A stretch of DNA of 64,000 nt from JADGQN01 sp035315185 (lineage in GTDB: Bacteria > Desulfobacterota > Syntrophorhabdia > Syntrophorhabdales > WCHB1-27), in NCBI GenBank assembly GCA_035315185.1, contig DATFYE010000083.1, forward strand, positions 1-64,000. Reading direction: 5' to 3'. Under the pieces are notes generated by a model that saw only the letters and a list, made by a program, of their open reading frames with translations, was not told the DNA's origin and did no database searches. Numbering within the stretch: the stretch's first letter is position 1; every line of letters starts with the position of its first letter. The position numbers and the translations under genes were made by a program. Shown here piece after piece: positions 58,676 to 64,000 of the stretch.

Positions 58676-58690
58676 TGTGCCATCGCTCGT

Positions 58691-59680
58691 ATGAAAGTTC
58701 TTTTCCTCATTCAAGGTTTTGAAGTAGCTGCAAGCCGCTACCGCGTGCTGCAGTACCTGCCCTACCTTGAATCCAAAAGGATAGAGTCTACCATCAGCCT
58801 TTATCCGAGGGGCATCGGCCAGCTCCTTCGATTCTTTCGCGAGCTTCCGCGCTACGATGTCCTGTTCCTTCAGAGAAAGCGTTTTCAGCCGGGCCTGCTT
58901 GGACTGCTGCGCCGCAAAGCCCGCCGCATTGTGTTTGACTTCGACGACGCCATCATGTATCACAACTCGAAGGCCTCTTCACCACACTCGCGCACGAGGC
59001 GGAGACGGTTTGCGGAGATGGTCAAAGCTTCTGACTATGTTGTCGCAGGCAACTCCTTCCTGGAGAAACAAGCGGAGCCCTTCACGAATCGCGTGGCAGT
59101 GATTCCATCTCCTATAGACACTACGCGGTATGCCCTCAAAGATTATTCGACAAGGAAAGACACTGTCAGTATAGGCTGGATTGGTGACCACGGAAGCATC
59201 CACTATCTGGAGAGGATACACCAGGTCTTCGAGGAGTTAGGGCGGAAGTATCCTCAGGTTCGACTTGAAATCATCTGCGACATCTTCTTCGACTGCGACC
59301 ACATCAAAGTCGTGAAAAAAATATGGAGCCAGGAAAGTGAAATTGACGATCTGAGAAATCTCGACATTGGCGTAATGCCCTTGCTGGACGATCCCTGGTC
59401 ATGGGGCAAGTGCGGGTTGAAGATCCTGCAATACTACGGTGTGGGCGTGCCCGCAGTCTGCACTCCGGTAGGTGTGAATAAAGATGTGGTCCAGGACAGT
59501 GTCAACGGTTTCTGGGCAATGACCCATGAGGAGTGGGTCGCAAAGCTCTCGACGCTCATCGAGGACGCGGAATTACGAAAAGCCATGGGTATCCGGGGAA
59601 ATGAACTCGTCACAAAATCGTTTTCATTGCAAGCTTGCGCCCCGAGACTTGAGCAAGTATTGAGAGAAGTCGTGAGTTAG
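58691..59680 (+). CDS. Glycosyltransferase (GT4-like)
   Basis: From ATG 58691 the protein has 329 residues and begins M-K-V-L-F-L-I-Q-G; the longer open frame upstream is antisense to the HEPN relic. GT-B features include F-D-F-D-D-A-I, a V-I-P-S-P-I-D domain link, I-G-W-I-G-D-H-G-S and the donor-site K-C-G-L-K-I-L-Q-Y-Y-G-V-G-V-P. It probably transfers a sugar in envelope polysaccharide synthesis. It is not in a polysaccharide cluster. Confidence 0.83.
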   Translation: MKVLFLIQGFEVAASRYRVLQYLPYLESKRIESTISLYPRGIGQLLRFFRELPRYDVLFLQRKRFQPGLLGLLRRKARRIVFDFDDAIMYHNSKASSPHSRTRRRRFAEMVKASDYVVAGNSFLEKQAEPFTNRVAVIPSPIDTTRYALKDYSTRKDTVSIGWIGDHGSIHYLERIHQVFEELGRKYPQVRLEIICDIFFDCDHIKVVKKIWSQESEIDDLRNLDIGVMPLLDDPWSWGKCGLKILQYYGVGVPAVCTPVGVNKDVVQDSVNGFWAMTHEEWVAKLSTLIEDAELRKAMGIRGNELVTKSFSLQACAPRLEQVLREVVS

Positions 59681-59795
59681 AGTGGAGGGGATACCCGGCT
59701 GGCCATTTTTGCAGGGGTCGAGCAAAATTTTCCGGGCGCCTCTGCCAAATAGATGTCCACGGATTTTGCCTTCGGCGTTGCCCCTTGTATTTGTC

Positions 59796-59824
59796 TTGAC
59801 ATTCGATGGCTCCGTTTTTGATAA
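59796..59824 (+). promoter_or_regulatory. Sigma70 promoter of the TAXI receptor
   Basis: A consensus TTGACA (59796-59801), 17 nt and TGATAA (59819-59824), 109 nt before the start codon. Confidence 0.6.
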
Positions 59825-59933
59825 TTGAGAGGCACCTTGATCGTAACGCAGAACACAGAATTCCAGGCTTCTTAAGGTCTTGAAGAAACAGCGACGAAAC
59901 CCTTAATGTTCGAGTAAGGGTCAGGAGGGAGCT

Positions 59934-60914
59934 ATGAGTTTGAAGGTGTTTAGTTCTATCCTCTCGTTCGCCGTCCTTCTCTTATTCAGTGGGGCTGCTC
60001 CCGTATTGGCTCAACAGCAGCAGCTCGTCGGCTTCGCCAGCCCCGCTGCCGGAGGGCTTTCTTACATAACTGTCACGGGTATGGTCAACACGGTCAACAA
60101 GTACATGCCCGGAAACGTGAGGTTCACGCACGAAGCCACCACGGGCACGCTGGACATGGTCAGGCGCCTGCAAATAGCCTACGGCCAGAAGAAAGAGATG
60201 CTGGCCGCTTTCGGAACCCCTGACGGATGGAATGCGTACAAAGGGGAGGCAGAGTATAAGGGCAAGGGCTTCAGCCAGCTCCGCGCGGTTATCTTCAATC
60301 ACGTCGTGGATCTCTATCTAGCGGTGCCGGCCAACTCGCCCATCAAATCCTACGCGGACATCAAAGGCAAACGGATCGGTATGGGAGGGCCGGGTAGCTC
60401 ACCCGCCAACCTGGGCCACCTCATCCTTGAATATTACGGCGTGACCAGGAAGGACTTCAAGCCCTTCTACTACGTGTACAAGGAGACCGTGGAAGGCATA
60501 CAGGATGGCTCACTTGACGGCGGCTTTCTTGCGGGTGGCTATCCCATGCCCTCCTATCTCGAGCTCTCCACCAGGTTCAACGCACGCATTGTCCCCGTGG
60601 ATGAAAAGATGGCCAACAAGATCATCGCGGATCATCCAGGCCATTACCAGAACGTGGTTAAGGCAAAATCATATAAAGGACTTGAACAGGACACGCGTAT
60701 TCTCGGCTGGACAAGCGCAGTCTGGACCCATGCCGGTGCGAGCAACGATCTCGTCTACACCTTTCTCAAGACGCTCTTCGACCACAAGGAGGAGTATTAC
60801 CAGATCCACCAGGATGCGCGAGGCCTCACGCTGGAGAATGCCACCAAGACCATCCTCGTACCGTTTCACCCTGGTGCCGAGAAGTACCTGAAGGAGAAGG
60901 GTGCCATCAAGTAA
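59934..60914 (+). CDS. TAXI-family TRAP solute receptor, orphan
   Basis: The 326-residue protein has AGGAGGG before ATG and a signal peptide ending at V-L-A-Q. The mature part shows the TAXI pattern: G-F-A-S-P-A-A-G-G-L-S-Y, D-I-K-G-K-R-I-G-M-G-G-P-G-S-S, and a final P-F-H-P-G-A-E-K-Y-L-K-E-K-G. TAXI receptors feed a fused DctQM channel, which is absent here, so it must pair with a distant permease or serve another role. Confidence 0.86.
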   Translation: MSLKVFSSILSFAVLLLFSGAAPVLAQQQQLVGFASPAAGGLSYITVTGMVNTVNKYMPGNVRFTHEATTGTLDMVRRLQIAYGQKKEMLAAFGTPDGWNAYKGEAEYKGKGFSQLRAVIFNHVVDLYLAVPANSPIKSYADIKGKRIGMGGPGSSPANLGHLILEYYGVTRKDFKPFYYVYKETVEGIQDGSLDGGFLAGGYPMPSYLELSTRFNARIVPVDEKMANKIIADHPGHYQNVVKAKSYKGLEQDTRILGWTSAVWTHAGASNDLVYTFLKTLFDHKEEYYQIHQDARGLTLENATKTILVPFHPGAEKYLKEKGAIK

Positions 60915-60941
60915 ACGCCTAAAAAATAGCAGCCTCCACCC

Positions 60942-60958
60942 TTGGCATTGTTCCTGCA
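60942..60958 (+). promoter_or_regulatory. Sigma54 (-24/-12) promoter
   Basis: TTGGCATTGTTCCTGCA has GG (60944-60945) and GC (60956-60957) exactly 10 nt apart, with T-G-G-C-A and T-G-C-A contexts. It lies 48 nt before the GAF-protein start. No paired GTCGGA-type sites are seen upstream. Confidence 0.65.
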
Positions 60959-61005
60959 TGTACTTATATTGAAAGAGCCATTTGATCCTATAGGGGGCAG
61001 GAAAC

Positions 61006-61710
61006 ATGATCGAACGGAAGGCGATCTTGCAAATAACTAAAGCGATTATTCTTGGCCTGCGAAACGGTCTTGCCAACCCTTCGGAGCGCATCAAGCAGAA
61101 CATCATAGAGGAGCTTGCAGAAATCCTCGGCGTGGAGCGATGTGTGATCTTCAAGCTGGGTTGTGAGGATGTCGACGGATCGACAGAAGATTTTTGCGAG
61201 ATCATAGCGGGAGTTCCCCTGTCAGAGTACCAGGCCGATTTCGCCAAGAAGGCGCTGCTCGAGATTCATCCTGATCTGAAAGCGGCAGTGGAAAATAGGG
61301 GTATGCTTTTGATCAAGGATCCTCATAACGATAGCCGGACCGCATATTTCAAAGGCATCGTTGAAAGAAAGCACGTGTCTGAAATTCTTTATGTCCCGCT
61401 CTTTATGGAAGAAGGCGGGCAGCCAATGGGGGTCATTGTACTTGACGCTGTTCAGGGAAAGAGATTCAATGAGGACGAACTCCAGTTCTGCTCCGAAGTG
61501 GCTGACCTCTTGAGTTTGTTGCTTGAGCAGGAGAGGGTCATTTTGCAGCATTTCAGGGATGAGATCATAAACAAGATAGTTCCGCTCGGAGGCTTCGCCA
61601 AGAGATTACGCGAGAATTTGCAGACGACTCTGAACTATATCGAAATCATTCATGAGCATGCATCAGAAATAAGCACGATAGTCCCAAAGAAGTTGGGTCG
61701 AGGTCTATAG
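61006..61710 (+). CDS. GAF-domain protein
   Basis: The 234-residue protein has GGCAGGAAAC before ATG. The core (about 25-180) follows a GAF fold: R-I-K-Q-N-I-I-E-E-L-A-E-I-L, R-C-V-I-F-K-L, L-L-I-K-D-P-H-N-D, I-L-Y-V-P-L-F and M-G-V-I-V-L-D. It ends in a helical stretch (L-L-E-Q-E-R-V-I-L-Q-H-F-R-D-E-I) that looks like the start of a signalling linker, but no output domain follows. It could sense a small ligand and act through a partner. A sigma54 promoter precedes it. Confidence 0.75.
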   Translation: MIERKAILQITKAIILGLRNGLANPSERIKQNIIEELAEILGVERCVIFKLGCEDVDGSTEDFCEIIAGVPLSEYQADFAKKALLEIHPDLKAAVENRGMLLIKDPHNDSRTAYFKGIVERKHVSEILYVPLFMEEGGQPMGVIVLDAVQGKRFNEDELQFCSEVADLLSLLLEQERVILQHFRDEIINKIVPLGGFAKRLRENLQTTLNYIEIIHEHASEISTIVPKKLGRGL

Positions 61711-61850
61711 AGCAGAGGAGGCTGATGGGGCCGCGCTCTGACACACGTTCTTCTCCTTCCCTCTTTACTTAAGAATCCAAATTGAAACCTACGGACTTTT
61801 TGTGGCAATGCGAGCAATAATATTTTTCTGTCAGGGTTGACTTTAACTTC

Positions 61851-61879
61851 TTGCTGCTTTAAAGAAACAAGAGTACAAT
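61851..61879 (+). promoter_or_regulatory. Sigma70 promoter of the zinc-ribbon gene
   Basis: TTGCTG (61851-61856), 17 nt and TACAAT (61874-61879), 95 nt before the start codon at 61975. Confidence 0.5.
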
Positions 61880-61974
61880 TAATTGATGATCGCGGAATGC
61901 GGCGGAATAGCTGGATACTGTTTGATGATCTATATGCGTCCGATGCTCAAGGACATCCGGAAAGGAGGAACCAC

Positions 61975-62304
61975 ATGATATGCAACAAGTGCGGTTTCGG
62001 GCATATGGTCGATGACAGTCATTACGACATCAAGGTGTACAAGTGTTGGGTGTGCGGCAACAGGATCTATGTGGATCACCCCAAGCGGTGGGGCTTTCTC
62101 GTCTGTTCCAGGTGCGGCAATGATGTGGATGAGGAGAATGAACTGGGTTACTGCAGGGACTGTCTGAAACTCCTCGCCATCCACGTTGATCGGGTGAAGG
62201 GGCGCACTTACGGGGAAATGGTCTGCGCGTGCGGCACAACCTTTATCAGAAGGAGCCCTACGCAGATGTTTCATTCCAAGAATTGCAGGAACCATAGAAG
62301 CTGA
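61975..62304 (+). CDS. Multi-zinc-ribbon protein
   Basis: ATG 61975 has AAAGGAGG six nt upstream; the protein has 109 residues. Cysteine pairs occur as C-N-K-C (3-6), C-W-V-C, C-S-R-C, C-R-D-C and C-A-C, with a final C-R; this allows about three zinc sites. The last part, C-A-C-G-T-T-F-I-R-R-S-P-T-Q-M-F-H-S-K-N-C-R, resembles MJ0042/DUF2116-style treble clefs. It probably binds nucleic acid or protein; the function is unknown. Confidence 0.7.
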   Translation: MICNKCGFGHMVDDSHYDIKVYKCWVCGNRIYVDHPKRWGFLVCSRCGNDVDEENELGYCRDCLKLLAIHVDRVKGRTYGEMVCACGTTFIRRSPTQMFHSKNCRNHRS

Positions 62305-62479
62305 GTAACATCACTCCTTTATTTCTCCCGGATCTCCCAATATCTTTGTTTCATAAATCCTGACGGTTTCTGGTTTGCCTCCCTCCCTTGCAATACTATA
62401 TTCGAAAGCCTTACGTTTACAATATATGAGAGCGGCCTCAGGACAAACGGGAATGATGAGTGACGGGGAGGATAGGAAG

Positions 62480-62677
62480 ATGAGACGAAAGTATCAAGGG
62501 AAGCTCCTTATGCTAATGCTGATCGGAGGCCTTGTCGCAATAAGCGGCTGCGCCGGCTATGACCGCACGAAGGGTGTAGGGTGCAGTCCCGCGAGACCCG
62601 GCGACGCCTGCGAGAAACAACCGGACGAGAACCAAAGACCGGCATGGTTCTATATCAGCCCGCCCGGGACATGGTAG
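62480..62677 (+). CDS. Small lipoprotein
   Basis: From ATG 62480 (GGGGAGGATAGG upstream) the protein has 65 residues. A lipoprotein signal ends G-G-L-V-A-I-S-G-C (Cys24). The mature part is short and Pro-rich with C-S-P-A-R-P-G-D-A-C, likely a disulfide loop. The function is unknown. Confidence 0.6.
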   Translation: MRRKYQGKLLMLMLIGGLVAISGCAGYDRTKGVGCSPARPGDACEKQPDENQRPAWFYISPPGTW

Positions 62678-62809
62678 CGTGGTCTTTAAATCTGTTTCGC
62701 CCTGTGATTTTGATTTGAGCGCCGCTATTTTTTCGAACGGTGACAAACAGATTCGCCGTTTCGATAATGGTCGGTTCTGGCAGGCAGTCAGGCAGCCTGC
62801 CTGTACGTG

Positions 62810-62838
62810 TTGATGTGCATGACAGCGTGTGATATAGT
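62810..62838 (+). promoter_or_regulatory. Sigma70 promoter of the DUF4175-like gene
   Basis: TTGATG (62810-62815), 17 nt and TATAGT (62833-62838) lie 18 nt before GTG 62857. The palindrome CAGGCAGCCTGCCTG just upstream (about 62789-62803) may be an operator. Confidence 0.5.
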
Positions 62839-62856
62839 TGTAGTTCCCACAAGAGT

Positions 62857-64000
62857 GTGGCGGTGGCAACGGTGAACGTGGATCGTGATTATAGCCGCCT
62901 TTCTCAGTTTCTCAAGAGTCTGGCTCTCCGTCATCAGTTCCTTGGTCTCATTGAATTTCTTATCTTGCTTACCTCGGGAATTGTCCTGATACTGCTGGGA
63001 AGCCTCTTTGTCTTCAGGCTCAAAGACGTATTTCCCTACCTTCCCTTCATCTATTCCCTGGGCTCTACCCTCTTTCTCGTTTGTCTCATCTGGCTTGGCG
63101 CACGACACGTTTTTCCGAAACCTTCTATCGTCCGAATCGCGCGAGGGCTGGAGCAAAAATTCCCGACCCTTAAAGACGATGTGACCAACTCCATTCTCCT
63201 TGTTGATGAGATGAAAACAGGCAATGTCATCGGCCAGATCTCGAAGGCACTCGTTATAGCCCAGCTTAAAAGAACCGTGGGGAAAATTGATACCATCAAG
63301 CTGGCGGAAGTGGTGGACCTGAAAAGAGGCCTCCGCCATCTGCGGCTTCTCCTGCCCCTCGCCATGATCCTTTGCCTTGTTCTCGTCGCGGATCCCCAGT
63401 TCCTTGGCCGGTCATTGGCCCTGATCGTCCATCCACTCTCAGATTTACCGTCAAGGCAAACATCGATCTCGCTGGAGCCGAAGAGTTCGGTCGTCGTGCG
63501 CGGGACATCCCTGAACATCAGAGCCATCGCTACCGGCCACGTGCCTGCAACACTGACGTTGATAATCCGGCCTGAAGGCAGTGAGCCCCTCCGGTTCGCC
63601 ATGGAGTCCGAAGGGAACGGGCGATTCAGTCATCATGTAGCAGCCATCCAGACCTCTTTTCAGTATCAGGCGTACAACGGTAAAGCTTTCTCTCCCGTCG
63701 GCGCTGTTCGCGTGGTCGATGCCCCGGACTTACGTAACCTGAAACTTACCCTCATTCCGCCCAGCTATACCCATCTCCAGAACGAAACGAGAGACGGCGG
63801 CCATATAGAGGCTCTCAAGGGCACTCTGGTGACGCTTGTCGCACTGACGACCAAAGGCGTTAAGGAAGGAGAGCTCGTACTGAATGAAGGGAGCCGACAC
63901 CTTCTTGAGGCAGACGGCGAACGCCTGACAGGAAGCCTGCTCGTATTGGAACCTGCTGCATACACGATCAGACTGAAAGATCAATTCGGCTTTCAAAACC
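62857..64000 (+). CDS. DUF4175-like large membrane protein, N-terminal part
   Basis: The frame opens at GTG 62857 (62863, 62872 or 62878 are alternatives) and runs off the window, giving 381 residues. Two membrane helices (about 30-52 and 60-82), a cytoplasmic helical segment (R-I-A-R-G-L-E-Q-K-F-P-T-L-K-D-D-V-T-N-S), a third helix (about 165-183) and then beta-rich extracytoplasmic repeats (V-V-V-R-G-T-S-L-N-I-R-A; L-K-G-T-L-V-T-L-V-A) are visible. This is the DUF4175 style found downstream of MoxR/DUF58/VWA operons in Proteobacteria. The minus-strand frames here are shadows. Confidence 0.72.
   Translation, partial: MAVATVNVDRDYSRLSQFLKSLALRHQFLGLIEFLILLTSGIVLILLGSLFVFRLKDVFPYLPFIYSLGSTLFLVCLIWLGARHVFPKPSIVRIARGLEQKFPTLKDDVTNSILLVDEMKTGNVIGQISKALVIAQLKRTVGKIDTIKLAEVVDLKRGLRHLRLLLPLAMILCLVLVADPQFLGRSLALIVHPLSDLPSRQTSISLEPKSSVVVRGTSLNIRAIATGHVPATLTLIIRPEGSEPLRFAMESEGNGRFSHHVAAIQTSFQYQAYNGKAFSPVGAVRVVDAPDLRNLKLTLIPPSYTHLQNETRDGGHIEALKGTLVTLVALTTKGVKEGELVLNEGSRHLLEADGERLTGSLLVLEPAAYTIRLKDQFGFQN

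Noticed and set aside
62788..63602. Two long minus-strand frames near the right edge
   Set aside because: The plus strand carries an uninterrupted frame with membrane helices through the same region to the window end.

Overview
The window looks like chromosome of an anaerobic, Gram-negative, metabolically versatile bacterium of the Desulfobacterota type, most like the syntrophic aromatic-acid degraders (Syntrophorhabdus-like). This placement is inference from gene content: GTP-type PEP carboxykinase with a carboxyltransferase, a tungsten/molybdopterin aldehyde:ferredoxin oxidoreductase, several acyl-CoA ligases, many solute-binding transporters (SSS, OFA, TRAP, TAXI), sigma54 circuitry and lipid-A/LPS-type kinases. 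No rRNA, tRNA or CRISPR array was seen.

Layout. 1-8.5 kb: end of a LarA-like racemase, a DUF6485 protein, two sodium:solute symporters each preceded by a tiny membrane protein, and a gluconeogenic pair (pckG, pycB-like). 8.5-13.3 kb: smc and gltX on the minus strand. 13.5-20.6 kb: a tightly overlapping plus-strand operon carD, PIN/TRAM protein, ispD, ispF, second gltX, histidine kinase, NtrC-type regulator. It is followed by two 16-bp inverted repeats, a sigma54 promoter and two small secreted proteins, which together look like a complete local regulatory circuit. 21.7-26.3 kb: a PriA with a degenerate helicase core, murI, a solitary protein of the contractile-injection-system type, and trpS. 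26.6-31.5 kb: GntR regulator, MenA-like prenyltransferase, CPBP protease, OFA antiporter. 31.7-35.3 kb: aldehyde oxidoreductase with MoaD-like and ThiF-like genes. 36.6-43.2 kb: divergent acyl-CoA ligases, rnc, a radical SAM protein and a tandem-kinase protein. 44.0-46.5 kb: a Cys/Gly-rich peptide precursor candidate with a PqqD-like chaperone, then a clean 1443-bp insertion sequence. 46.6-51.5 kb: a visibly GC-richer catabolic block (iron-ADH relative, TRAP dctPQM, isochorismatase-like hydrolase) followed by a CocE/NonD hydrolase. 53.8-64 kb: an RpoD-like sigma factor, a Fe-S protein, secreted repeat proteins, a broken HEPN gene, a glycosyltransferase, an orphan TAXI receptor, a GAF protein behind a second sigma54 promoter, small zinc and lipoproteins, and the start of a DUF4175-like membrane protein.

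The features least explained by ordinary annotation are (i) a set of intergenic cassettes built from degenerate 7-9 nt words, usually as two inverted arms and usually at gene 3' ends, with different words at different loci but the same architecture; (ii) a dispersed palindromic element (25155-25278 and 41635-41780) whose arms differ between copies yet stay self-complementary, and which has been read into the end of a radical SAM gene; and (iii) the precursor/PqqD pair joined across a run of eight C.
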